A stretch of 64,000 nucleotides of DNA. Source: Agrocybe praecox. Its lineage: Eukaryota; Basidiomycota; Agaricomycetes; Agaricales; Agrocybaceae. The stretch is from positions 1,500,501-1,564,500 of the forward strand of contig OZ024848.1 of the NCBI GenBank assembly GCA_964017145.1, in the 5' to 3' direction. Under the pieces are notes generated by a model. That model was given only the letters and a program-made list of their open reading frames with translations, did not search any database and was not told the origin of the DNA. This document shows, in pieces, positions 11,759 through 22,121 of the stretch; the stretch's first letter is position 1; each line of letters starts with the position of its first letter. Both the position numbers and the translations under genes were made by a program.

Positions 11759-12960
11759 GCATCACCCAATCCCTTCCCATCGTCGTGTTTGGTGACGATT
11801 ATAGCTTGCAAAGACATTGGTAGTGTCCTTCACAACAGGTGATGATAATACATATCATATCATTGTATGTTGTCCTTTTTTTATACAAAAATATTACATT
11901 ACACTATTCTAATGCATTCTACTATTTATTTCACTTACACCATCACTCGATCCCTTCCCATTGTCGTGTTCAATGACAAGCTCGCTCCGGTTATGGCTCG
12001 GACTGGCATGGGAATTTCCCAATTTGGGCAAAAATCAACCATCACAATGGTTGATTCTTGCCTATCACCCGCCATCACCAACGAGACCAAGACGCACAAC
12101 AGCCCCTCCCTTCTTTGTAGGGACATGGGCTCCTCTCAGGACAACGACGACAAAACATAAACGATGTCGGCTTGGCAACGACTTGGACTTGGACGCCCAC
12201 GACGACCTGGACCTGGACCTGGACCTGGACGACCACGACTACGACCTCGACGACAAAGACCATACAAGGACGACGATGACAAGGACGATGCAAGGACGAC
12301 GACAACGATGATATATAAGGGCTACGCCCACGACCACACAACACCAACGATGACAAGGTCGAGGGTGTACGAGGGCAACGACAAGTGACAACAACAACGC
12401 TAACGACAGCACCTGGCCCCTCCCCTCTCTGCAGGGATGTGGGCGGTGCTCGCCGTTGCCATCGAGGACGATAGAAGCCAGCCCCTCCCACCTCTCAATC
12501 GATGAGGGTAGTGCCTTGGACGACGCCAACGATACAACGAGGTACGAGCAGGTGGGAGGGTACGCGACGATGAGACGCCCTCTCTACCTTCTCCCCTCTA
12601 TCCCAACTGCCACCTCTATCCCCTTCCTGTGAGTTGCAACCCCAACGTCATCACCCAACACCGACGACGATGGCCAGGAAGGCCAAGTACGAGAGCTGGA
12701 AGAGTGAGGGAAATGCGAGCAGGGAGAGACAGGCGAGGGGTTAGGTATGCGTGGATATGAGGGACTGGATGCGAGGGGGTACAAGGGGCTGGATACGAGC
12801 TGGGAGGGATGAGCGGCTGGGTGGGTACGTGTGGGAAGATGACGAGATGAGAACCATTGTGTTTTCATCTCCTCGTTTATCTTCCTCACTTCCACTCGCT
12901 CGACCTCCAGCCCTTCCCCTTGCTATATGTATATGTTATCATCTTAATGTATGATATTGT
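11759..12960. repeat. 180-bp tandem duplication followed by GAC-rich minisatellite
   Basis: CATCAC-CAATCCCTTCCCAT and the sequence after it recur about 180 bp apart (11762 and 11941). From about 12165 to 12400 the sequence is a run of GACCTGGAC/GACGAC units that gives Asp-Leu-rich and Arg-Pro-rich frames by composition. The part at 12540-12960 has no recognisable gene. Confidence 0.5.
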
Positions 12961-13895
12961 ATCAAAAAAAACAATTTTCTTATATTTTTGAAAAATTTAC
13001 CAAAATGATAATAAGTGCCAAATAGGGAACAACCGCCTAAAACATACGTTAAAAGATTGTTTTGTTTGTATCTAATCTAATCTAGGCCTGTGTGTAAAGT
13101 AAATATAGGAGGAAAAAATGAATACATCATAATTAAAAATAGTGCAACCCACAAATTTTTCAAACGTGCATTATATTGTAATCTAATCTAGGCTTATGTC
13201 ACGTGTATATAAATGAATATAGCCCAAAAATGATGAAATGATAAATAAAAATAGTGCAACGCCAGAAATGATCAAAGCATGCTAAAAATAACATGTCATC
13301 CGGTTTTATGTTTTGCAATCCATCCCCTCCCACCCTCTTTTGATGGCGCAAAGCGCCCCCAAAAATCAAAACATATCCCTACATTATATCTACGCTTTTT
13401 TAGCGCCCCGAACAATGCCCAACGAAGAGCAGGAGCCCAATTACAGCTTCAGGCACTTCAGGGACACTGTTTCCTGTGTCCGTCTATAAATAACATGTCA
13501 TCCAGTTGTATGTTTTCCAATCCATCCTGTCCCGTCCCATTTTAGGTGCGCAAATGACATCAAAAAAATATAAAATATTTATAGAACCTATATCTGACAT
13601 ATTGCAACAAAAAACATAACCACTACACCTGCAACATATAATTACTCTCCGAAACCTTAAAAAACAGCAATGTTTATTAATGTTTGGCAACACCAACTGC
13701 TCTCTGCCTATGGCATCATGATATATCACTGCTGGGCAACTGCCGGGTTGGGAAACTGCCCTGTATGATGTATACCGAAATGCTCAAATTGCCAGGATTG
13801 ATACATCAGGTTAGCTGCAAAGGGTGGAAGGAGGTGGCGCCGAAGAAGACCTGACTGAGGAGGGGCATATTGGAAACAATGGTGATCAAGGCTGA
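12961..13895. repeat. Short direct repeats, no gene
   Basis: AACATGTCATCC with its following sequence through CAATCCATCC occurs at about 13289-13325 and again at 13492-13528, about 202 bp apart. ATCTAATCTAGGC is repeated near 13076 and 13182. Otherwise this is AT-rich sequence without coding signal. Confidence 0.45.
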
Positions 13896-14566
13896 AAGCC
13901 AAGCAGAGTCCAAGGCACAAGAGAGGAAAAATATGAAGATGGAGATGATGAAGAGGCAAAGGATGAGGATGAGGATGAGAGCGACAAGAATAAAAAAGTC
14001 ACCAGTCACACACAACGTGTACCAAAGGCAACAGGAAATCTGACCAACCCCAAGGTATGTTTCTTTCTTGAGGGCTATCCTGTGAGTCTAGGCAACCAAC
14101 TTCTCTGACCTCCACTTGATCTCACCGCAGAGTAAAAAAAGAAATGATGACCAGATTTCCACCAACCAACTTATCAAGAAACCACGCAGCTTAACAAAAG
14201 CAAAACTTAAACAAGTTCTAAAATGGAAAAGCGATCTTTTTTCTGAAGTGCAAGTATGTTTCTTTTCGTCAAATCAGTCATACATTTAGGAGTTTTTCTA
14301 GATGGATATCCACAATTTGGCAAAGAACCAATTAAATATTGCGTGCTCACTTCTCAAGCAAGATAAGAAGAAGTTAGACCAGGTTTTGTATCTTGTAAGT
14401 CCATTTACAGGCTTTAAGGATGACTAGCACTCAAGACATATGTTACATTTAGGCATCATCCCTGCATCTGGTGCTTCTCAATTATGAGGGAGGATGGGCA
14501 ACAACCGATTTTGTTTGCAGATATTTGAAGAATATGTCAGCCAGAGAGAAATCTACTACCACTTAA
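13896..14566 (+). CDS. Hypothetical multi-exon gene, 5' end unresolved
   Basis: I do not recognise the product. Four exons fit in one frame: about 13896-14054, 14131-14253, 14302-14394 and 14453-14566 (stop TAA). Introns have GTATGT, GTATGT and GTAAGT donors and good AG acceptors, and all three junctions fall in phase 0 without a stop. The first exon is an acidic Glu/Asp/Lys stretch. Later exons are basic and then helical (an ACSLLKQDKKKLDQ segment), and the last contains NYEGGWATTDFVCRYL. The start codon must lie upstream, as TGA at 13893 blocks the frame unless an acceptor follows it. The copia element sits 197 bp beyond the stop. The coherent splicing argues for a real or recently lost gene, possibly itself a transposon passenger. 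Confidence 0.4.
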
Positions 14567-14763
14567 CCTAGAGAACCATCATAGGTGACTTACTATTTGA
14601 CTATATCCACGCAATTTATGTATTTCGGAATTGCATCCCTTGTGAACGGAGTTCAAAAATACTAAGGGCCTGTTAAAATGTGTCTGCCAAAATACTTATA
14701 CAAGCCTGAAGCTTCTCCAAAACTTGTTTTGCAGGGCCACTGCTACGCGTGGCAGTACGAGTC

Positions 14764-15125
14764 TGTTGTGACGTGGACTCGCGTAGTCCATTAGTGCATC
14801 AAGCACACATCAAAAGCACGCACGTCTATTGACGCGCTCACCATGTGCAAATCCCGCCGCCCACTATTCCTTTCTCTGGACGGCGGAACAGTTTTGTTTG
14901 TTTGTTTTTTATTTACCTAAACCTTATTTTCAGTCCCTTCTACTATCGTCAACATACATTAGTTATCCTCAGTCAATTACTTCGTGACTGAGGTTAGTAA
15001 AACTTACTACATTATATTTTATATCTTACTTATTTACTTTACCTTCGTCTAGTTCCCTTGTCTAACAGGTAGCTAGATTCGAGAATAGAGTCAATTACTT
15101 CGTGACTGAGTTCCCTTGTCTAACA
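14764..15125 (+). repeat. Copia 5' LTR
   Basis: 362 bp, TG...CA ends. It contains an internal duplication of a CAATTACTTCGTGACTGAG block (near 14976 and 15092). It should hold the promoter and transcript start. Confidence 0.93.
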
Positions 15126-15137
15126 GGTTATGGGCCC
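15126..15137 (+). promoter_or_regulatory. Copia primer-binding site (initiator tRNA-Met half-molecule type)
   Basis: GGTTATGGGCCC directly follows the LTR. It is complementary to the anticodon stem-loop of eukaryotic initiator tRNA-Met (GGGCCCAUAACC) and not to a tRNA 3' end. Known: copia-type elements can prime from a cleaved initiator tRNA. Confidence 0.8.
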
Positions 15138-15313
15138 TGGCTTTGCGCCATATTAACTCAATCACGAAAATTTTATATTTGGCTCACTAGAACCGAACCT
15201 GAACTATCTTACAACGCCATTACTGCGTTCCTTACACGGCTTAATTCAAGTGACGTCCATATCAGACGCAAATAAAATTTTCTCGAACCCTTGATTCTAC
15301 TCTGACTGCCGAC

Positions 15314-18300
15314 ATGTCTTCCTCGGCGAATCCCTTCTTACTACCTGCAAATGAGCAATTTGACGGTACCAACTGGATTGTATTCAAAGCAAAAATCCGT
15401 GCTGTAGCGAAACAACGCGGAATACTAGGCTACTTGGACGGCACTATACCGAGACCCCTGGAACTTGACACCCTTGACCCAGACTCAATTCGAGCTCCTA
15501 CGACATACTGGGGATCGACTCTGCCTACTGTTGAAGAATGGGATCAGCGAGATGCCTGGACACAAGGTCTTATTACCCTCAACGTCAAAAATGCGATAGG
15601 ATTGGGCGTTACCATGGATGGAACTGCAGCGGAAACGTACCAATCTATCACTTCAATTCGGGATGCAAAAACAGATATTGGTTGCATCACAGCAGAGAAC
15701 GAGCTCAATGATATTCGCTTCGCCGAGGGTACCGACATGCAGGACCACATAGTCAAGATGAGGACAGCATGGGAGAAAGCAAACACGCAGGGTGCTGATA
15801 TTTCCGACACAAAATTCCGCATGATTCTCCTACGTTCAATGCCAGCATCATGGCTTCCATTCATCGGGTCCTTATATGCGGAAAATTCGTCAGCTAAAGT
15901 AATAGGGCGTCTTGTAACCCACGCGGAATTCATTAAATCCATTTCACCTGCTCATAGCCAATCCAACACCGTCCACGCATTATCAACCCAAACAAACCAT
16001 CGACAGGTTCGGAACCCCCATCTGAAATGTTCCAATCCTATATGCGGGAAAACTGGGCATACAATTGAGCGATGTTTCAAAGCTGGAGGAGGTATGGCAG
16101 GCCAGTATCCTGACTGGTGGAAGGGCGGAAAGAACGCAGGGACAAGTAATAATGATGGACAAAGGGCGGGTAGTGGAGGAGGTAACGCAGGCAACCAGAG
16201 TGCACCGCACATCGCAGCGAGCGCAATTTACAATCCTGCTTCATACTTCGCTTTTTCAGCTGTGGCGAATTCAATAACAGTGGAGAATGGTACCCATGAG
16301 GGACGGATGGAGCTTACAGACACATTCGCCGATTCAGCAGCCAGTGGGCACTTTTTCCGTAACAAGGAAGACTTCACCGACTATGTGACCATCCATGGGT
16401 CTTCTGGGCAGACGGCATCAGGAGAACCATTCTACATTGCTGGGAAAGGAACTGTCACTAAACAAATTGTATACCATGGAAGGATAATAACGGTGGCTTT
16501 CAGAGACGCCTTGCACACTCCAAACCTTCGCCACAACTTGGTATCGATTGGGAAGATGCTATCTCTTGGCTATCAAGTCAACTTTGTTAACTGGAAGGCC
16601 ATATTCATGAATAACCAAAGCGTACGTTTCATGGAATCCGGTGTCATGACCAACAACAATGTCTTTCCGCTCCAATTTGTTCACCACCAGCCAGCTGTAG
16701 CCTTTTCGGCAAGATCGTTGCAACGACCAGGGAGTGTTGAACTGTGGCACCGTCGATTGGGACACTCCTCGGAAGATGCGGTTCAGAGAATGGCAAACAG
16801 TGGTGTGGTTAATGGTATGGAGGTTACGACCGAGAAGACGAAAGGGAGATGTGAGGACTGCCTGTACGGAAAGCAAACACACCAAACATTTGATGGGGAT
16901 ATTACGCACAGCTCTGACGTCTTGGAGGAAGTTGCGACGGACTTGTGGGGACCTGCTACAACAGAATCAATTGGGGGGAAGTTATACATGATGCTCAATG
17001 AAGACTCCCACTCAACATATGCCGAACCATTTTTTCTTGCCAACAAACGGATGGAGACTACCCAGGCATGCATGGAGGAGTTCCAAAACCGGAGTGAGCG
17101 AGTGACGGGGAAGAAAATGATTGCAATCCGATCTGACAATGGGACTGAATTCAAGAATTCAGTCTGGGACGAATACACGAAGAGGAGGGGGATAACCCAC
17201 CATTTTATTGCACCCTACTCATCATCCCAGAATGGTGTTGTTGAGCGCCTGAACCGCACGATACTCGATCACGTCAGGTCTATGCTGCATGATGCTAGAC
17301 TACCGGGTAAATATTGGGCAGAGGCAGCGACGACGGCAGTTTACTTACGCAATTTGCAACCCACGGCTCGTCACCCAAACACCACTCCCTACGAAATGTT
17401 CCACCACAAGAAACCAAACATATCACATCTTAGGGTTTTCGGGAGTGTAGCGTATGCCAAGATACCAGAGGAGACTAGTGATGGCAAATTGGCGCCGAGG
17501 TCGATAAAAGGAGTTATGGTCGGTTATGCAGGAGTGGGCATCTATCGCATACTGGAAAAGGAAACCGGGAGGATTTTTGTGTCTAGAGATGTGGTATTCG
17601 AGGAGGGGGATGGACATAGGACCACGGATGTGGAGGAGGATGGTGTGACTATTGACGGGACATTTATGGCGGACTTTGGTGACGATGAAACCGCAGTGAG
17701 GGGTAGTGTGGGACCTGCACCCACGGCACATTCTCAGGCTGTCAGCGCTACTGCTTTGGACATGTTGTTACTCAACGTAAAGTCATCTGACGATGAGACG
17801 TTCATCACTCCTCCAACATCTCCTACTATTGCACCAATTCTGGCGCCTGCACCCAAGCCACGACCTCGCATTGTGTACCCTCCTGCCTCCCGAAAATCAA
17901 ACCGCCTTCAGGGCTTGCCGGCAGATGGTGTGTTGAGTGATGACATTGCTGATAACTTGGCATTGCTGGCAACGGATGTGGATACGGAATCAGAACTGTG
18001 GATACCTCGCAGGTACATGGAGGCGATGAAGAGACCTGACCTGTGGATGCAGCCGATGCAGGCGGAAATGACGAGGATGGAGAAAATGAAGGTGTGGAGA
18101 TTGGCGGTCAGACCAAAGGGAGCGTGGGTGATGGGATGTCGGTGGATATATGATCTGAAGGATGACTTGGAAAGGAAGACGAAGAAGCGGAAGGCTTGCC
18201 TAGTAGGCCAAGGATATTCACTCATACCTGGGGTGGAAACACTGGAATCTCATGCATCAGCTGTGCGTTACGAGTCGCTCCATGGTATCCTTGCTATGGC

Positions 18301-19705
18301 TATTGTTCGTGGAATGTACATATGGCAGGCCGATTATACCAGCGCCTATCTCAATGCACCAAACCAAGTGTCGATCCTCATGGAACAGCCAGAGGGGTTT
18401 CATGTCACTTCGCTCGATGGATATGCCCCTTCTCCTGACACAGTCAGCATCCCAAATCCATATGGACCCATTTACAATATTGTGGCATACGTTCCCGCCG
18501 GCGGAGAGGTTCATAAGGTCGTGAACGATCCCACTTACACCACAACAGACGCACCACTAGGGTCGGAGGAGTTAGACTTGGTTGCAGTCTTAGACAAAAG
18601 CCTATACGGAGTGGGCGATAGTGGTCGCAATTGGTTCGATACTCTCAACAAATCAATGAAAGGACATGGATACTATCAGTCTCGAGCAGACCAATCAGTA
18701 CGAGCAAGATGGGTAGATGGAGAACTTACTGTTACATGCACCTACACCGACGATGTATCAGGAATGAGCAACACCAAGGAGGGATATCAGAAGGCTGTTA
18801 AGGAATTGGGGACGGATTTCGAGATCAAGGATCTCGGAGAATTGAAGAGTGTTATAGGATTGGATGTTGAGATGAGGAAGGAGGAGAGAATGATCCTAAT
18901 TTCGCAGGAGGCGTACATAAAAAGGGTAGTCGAACACTTTGGGCTTCAGGACGCAGCACCAAGATACACCCCACTGCCGACCGGGATTGACCTTCGACGT
19001 GCCCAAGACCCCATCACACCGGAGGAGGTACTCTTTATGAAGGACAAGCCATACAGGCCAGGCCTAGGATGCGCGATGTTTTCCCAAATGACGTCTCGAC
19101 CCGACACATCACAAGCCATTGCCTATTTATCGAAATTTGCCAATGATCCTCGACCAGGTCACCGGAAGGCACTCATGCACTTACTGCAGTATCTGAAAAC
19201 CACAGCACATTTCAAGTTGCGTTACGGAGGCCCCAACCACCAATCCTTCACACCTATAGCATATGTTGATGCAGATTACGCTGCCGACCTCGAAAAGCGA
19301 AGATCCATTACTGGATATATTTGTATGCAGGCCGGTGGACCAACCTCATGGAGTGCGAAATACCAGCCAACAGTTGCGACATCAACTGCTGAAGCTGAAT
19401 ACATGGCCCAGTCTCATGGAGGGCAACAGCTGATGTGGATGTATTCCGCGTTGGAGGAGATAGGATTGCCGCAACCTCGACCAGCTCAGATGTTCGGCGA
19501 CAACGAGGCGGCTCGACACATCGCAAACAACAGTAGCGGCGCGGCGCGGGTGAAACATATCGATGTTCGCGAACATTACATCAGAGAACGAGTCAGCGAA
19601 GGAGACATCAAAATCGACTATATCCCGAGCTCCGAAAATGTAGCTGACCTTCTTACCAAACCACTCGGTCGCACCCAGCACTGGAAGCTCTGCCTAGCTC
19701 TTTGA
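15314..19705 (+). CDS. Copia gag-pol polyprotein (1463 aa)
   Basis: Single open frame from the first ATG after the PBS. Order: copia-type gag (FDGTNWIVFKAKI near residue 17), zinc knuckle C-x4-C-x4-H-x4-C near 238 (the first spacing is four, not the usual two), aspartic protease FADSAASGHF near 340, pre-integrase zinc region LWHRRLGH near 476, DDE integrase (DLWGP near 542, SDNGTEF near 606, NGVVERLNRT near 640), reverse transcriptase (CRWIYDLK near 941, catalytic YTDD near 1144) and RNase H (YVDADYAAD near 1316). All catalytic residues I can check are present. It encodes the capsid and the enzymes for copying RNA into DNA and integrating it. Cytosolic particles and nuclear integration are expected from the family. 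Confidence 0.96.
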   Translation: MSSSANPFLLPANEQFDGTNWIVFKAKIRAVAKQRGILGYLDGTIPRPLELDTLDPDSIRAPTTYWGSTLPTVEEWDQRDAWTQGLITLNVKNAIGLGVTMDGTAAETYQSITSIRDAKTDIGCITAENELNDIRFAEGTDMQDHIVKMRTAWEKANTQGADISDTKFRMILLRSMPASWLPFIGSLYAENSSAKVIGRLVTHAEFIKSISPAHSQSNTVHALSTQTNHRQVRNPHLKCSNPICGKTGHTIERCFKAGGGMAGQYPDWWKGGKNAGTSNNDGQRAGSGGGNAGNQSAPHIAASAIYNPASYFAFSAVANSITVENGTHEGRMELTDTFADSAASGHFFRNKEDFTDYVTIHGSSGQTASGEPFYIAGKGTVTKQIVYHGRIITVAFRDALHTPNLRHNLVSIGKMLSLGYQVNFVNWKAIFMNNQSVRFMESGVMTNNNVFPLQFVHHQPAVAFSARSLQRPGSVELWHRRLGHSSEDAVQRMANSGVVNGMEVTTEKTKGRCEDCLYGKQTHQTFDGDITHSSDVLEEVATDLWGPATTESIGGKLYMMLNEDSHSTYAEPFFLANKRMETTQACMEEFQNRSERVTGKKMIAIRSDNGTEFKNSVWDEYTKRRGITHHFIAPYSSSQNGVVERLNRTILDHVRSMLHDARLPGKYWAEAATTAVYLRNLQPTARHPNTTPYEMFHHKKPNISHLRVFGSVAYAKIPEETSDGKLAPRSIKGVMVGYAGVGIYRILEKETGRIFVSRDVVFEEGDGHRTTDVEEDGVTIDGTFMADFGDDETAVRGSVGPAPTAHSQAVSATALDMLLLNVKSSDDETFITPPTSPTIAPILAPAPKPRPRIVYPPASRKSNRLQGLPADGVLSDDIADNLALLATDVDTESELWIPRRYMEAMKRPDLWMQPMQAEMTRMEKMKVWRLAVRPKGAWVMGCRWIYDLKDDLERKTKKRKACLVGQGYSLIPGVETLESHASAVRYESLHGILAMAIVRGMYIWQADYTSAYLNAPNQVSILMEQPEGFHVTSLDGYAPSPDTVSIPNPYGPIYNIVAYVPAGGEVHKVVNDPTYTTTDAPLGSEELDLVAVLDKSLYGVGDSGRNWFDTLNKSMKGHGYYQSRADQSVRARWVDGELTVTCTYTDDVSGMSNTKEGYQKAVKELGTDFEIKDLGELKSVIGLDVEMRKEERMILISQEAYIKRVVEHFGLQDAAPRYTPLPTGIDLRRAQDPITPEEVLFMKDKPYRPGLGCAMFSQMTSRPDTSQAIAYLSKFANDPRPGHRKALMHLLQYLKTTAHFKLRYGGPNHQSFTPIAYVDADYAADLEKRRSITGYICMQAGGPTSWSAKYQPTVATSTAEAEYMAQSHGGQQLMWMYSALEEIGLPQPRPAQMFGDNEAARHIANNSSGAARVKHIDVREHYIRERVSEGDIKIDYIPSSENVADLLTKPLGRTQHWKLCLAL

Positions 19706-19763
19706 CTTTGCGAACCTAACGACCCACTATTGCGCTCTTGCCAGGACTAGCTCGTCGGAGGAG

Positions 19764-20125
19764 TGTTGTGACGTGGACTCGCATAGTCCATTAGTGCATC
19801 AAGCACACATCAAAAGCACGCACGTCTATTGACGCGCTCACCATGTGCAAATCCCGCCGCCCACTATTCCTTTCTCTGGACGGCGGAACAGTTTTGTTTG
19901 TTTGTTTTTTATTTACCTAAACCTTATTTTCAGTCCCTTCTACTATCGTCAACATACATTAGTTATCCTCAGTCAATTACTTCGTGACTGAGGTTAGTAA
20001 AACTTACTACATTATATTTTATATCTTACTTATTTACTTTACCTTCGTCTAGTTCCCTTGTCTAACAGGTAGCTAGATTCGAGAATAGAGTCAATTACTT
20101 CGTGACTGAGTTCCCTTGTCTAACA
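19764..20125 (+). repeat. Copia 3' LTR
   Basis: 362 bp, nearly identical to the 5' LTR. It follows the purine tract and is followed by the GAGTC target duplication. Confidence 0.93.
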
Positions 20126-20130
20126 GAGTC

Positions 20131-20574
20131 TGAACTCTTTGGTTTAAGATTTATATCTTTTAAAACATTATACATTGATTACATACATATTGATATGATA
20201 AAAGAAAAAGGTAGGTGTGCTTGCAGCTATTGGTGACCTTGCAATCCAGAAAGGGCTTGGTATACCGGTGTTGCATCAAACACGCATTTTGGCTCATTCT
20301 GTGGGCTTCTCAAGGATCATATTGAAGAAATTGATCTCCAGAAATTCAAACCACGGGATGGAAGTGAGGCGCAGGCCTAAGTCAGCGTCCTGACATATGT
20401 GTCCTCGTAGTTAAGCAGTAAAGTACACTCTAAGTTTGATATCGTTGAGTATGCAATTTTTGAAGCTCGAGGTTCAATCCCTTTGTTTGCAAGCATTAAA
20501 TTTGTGGGTTGAAATATTGGATTGAAATTTTGTGGTTGTTTCCTTCGAGCATTTGATTCTTCCGGCAGCTGATC
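20131..20574. other. Spacer between copia and the protease pseudogene
   Basis: 444 bp without a clear gene. It contains possible exon fragments (a GVLAAIGDLAIQ-like reading near 20213) that could be the upstream part of the next gene, but I cannot splice them reliably. Confidence 0.35.
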
Positions 20575-22104
20575 ATGTCAAAAAAAAACGACTCAAACAT
20601 GTCTGACAGCATCAACATAGATTCTGAAGTAGAATTTCAAGAAGACCAATGGATTCAAAATCGGAAAGCCTACGATCCCAGCAAGCTCCCGTTATATGTA
20701 ATAGAAGCCAGGAGAAAAAGCGAAATCATCCCAGAAGATCTCCGTGATCATCTACTTGAAAACCTATCTGTTACCAACTTTTTACAGTACTGGACCCACA
20801 GGATTTCTGCCGAAATCATTCACACGAAGATAAGTGTCTGGTTTAGCAACGACCAACCGACTATAGAAGGTGCAAGGGCATTAGTATCACGGCCCGTTCC
20901 CTCCAAAGAGTTTCTTACGAGTCTCGATAATGCCTACAGACAAGCCTGGATGGATGGAACAAAGTCAATTATTGACCCACGGTACAACGAAGGAGCGGAG
21001 CGCCTACCATTATGGGCAATATCATACTGGATGCAAGCGCAACAGTTGAATGAACTTCAAGCCCTATGGAAAAATGTGATTATTTGGTTGGATCAAGAAA
21101 GAAGAAAACTGAAGCCTACTGCATTTCCCGAAATGATCGAAAAAGTGTCTCAGCTACTGGACAAACTGCACTGGAACTCGCCGCTGCCCTATTGAAACCA
21201 CAGCACCTCAACATTACATTTGGCGAAATTCCTCGGGACCTTCTGGTTGAACGACGAACATATCAACATGATGATTGAAGAGTTATTGCCGACATTGATA
21301 AATGTACAATGTTTGCAGAGACCACTGGTGCAGTTATCGAGGTGGCTGACCCCAGTTTCCCAATAGCCATTCACAATCTGCCGAAGGACATAAACAGAAA
21401 AATATCCGAAGAGTCGAGCAGCAGGCAAAAACGGGACGACTAGAGAGATTGTACTTTCCGTTGCATGTCAAAGGCACTCACTGGATTGCAGCTATGATAG
21501 ATTTCAAAAGTCAGTCATTCTCCTTCGGTAAGTCTTACTACTTAATGCACATGCAATGAATTCTCTAATACAATTTGAAATTAGGTGACTCGTTATACGA
21601 AACGGGGAGAAGAAAATGTGGCCCACCAGTCTTTATTGAACGCTTGCAACGATGGCTGCGGCATATATCTGGAAAAATCATGGCAACATGCTAATACATG
21701 CAATACAAGACGATGCATACTCGTGTCCCATCATTACCGTGAATACAATAGCCCATGCAGTGCTCGGTGAACTGCTCTGGGTGAACAATAGCAGTACCAA
21801 GGCACGTTTGTAATGGTTCTGTCGATACGCACAGTCAAGCTATGCAAGTGTGAATGCGGCGCAGAAATTGGACTCTAATGAATGCAAACATACCAAATAC
21901 TCTCGACCCGAGCGGCGTCTTGCTATTGCGGACTTGCTAAACCTAGATCCAATCTCGTATACAAGCTGTCCAGTGGATGATTATAATAGCGAAGAACCCA
22001 GCAACAACTTGAAAATCCAACCAGAAGAAAAATCAGAAATCAGAAAGCAAGACAGAGCACCATCAATTGACAGTTCTTATTCGTACTTTTCGAGTGACCC
22101 ATAA
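20575..22104 (+). pseudogene. Ulp1-like (C48 family) cysteine protease, decayed
   Basis: The N-terminal 206 codons (20575-21195) are open and helical. Beyond a TGA at 21193-21195 the same frame continues into a Ulp1-type segment, FLGTFWLNDEHINMM (about 21226-21270). Further on, in shifted frames, come the catalytic landmarks: a His in GTHWIAAMIDF (about 21475-21505), an Asp in GDSLYETG after a GT-AG intron (about 21530-21586), and a Cys in DDAYSCPI (about 21710-21735). The tail at 21850-22104 is polar and low-complexity. At least one stop and two frame changes separate the parts. Known: Ulp1 proteases process SUMO-like modifiers, and copies are often carried by fungal and plant DNA transposons. 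Inference: this is the passenger of the transposase-like gene just downstream, no longer functional. Confidence 0.7.
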
Positions 22105-22121
22105 ACGAGAAAGAGTCTGAT

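Larger units (their letters stand above)
14764..20125 (+). mobile_element. Complete Ty1/copia retrotransposon
   Basis: It has two 362-bp LTRs (14764-15125 and 19764-20125) starting TGTTGTGACG and ending TCTAACA, a primer-binding site at 15126, one uninterrupted gag-pol frame and a purine tract CGGAGGAG at 19756-19763. GAGTC flanks it at 14759-14763 and 20126-20130, the 5-bp target duplication. The LTRs differ at one position I can find (GCG versus GCA in the GACTCGC-TAG block). Known: LTRs are identical at insertion. Inference: this copy is very young and may be active. Confidence 0.95.

Noticed and set aside
11961..12529. Asp-Leu repeat protein and its minus-strand counterparts
   Set aside because: Product of a GACCTGGAC/GACGAC simple repeat; no domain, no splice signal, frames open on both strands.
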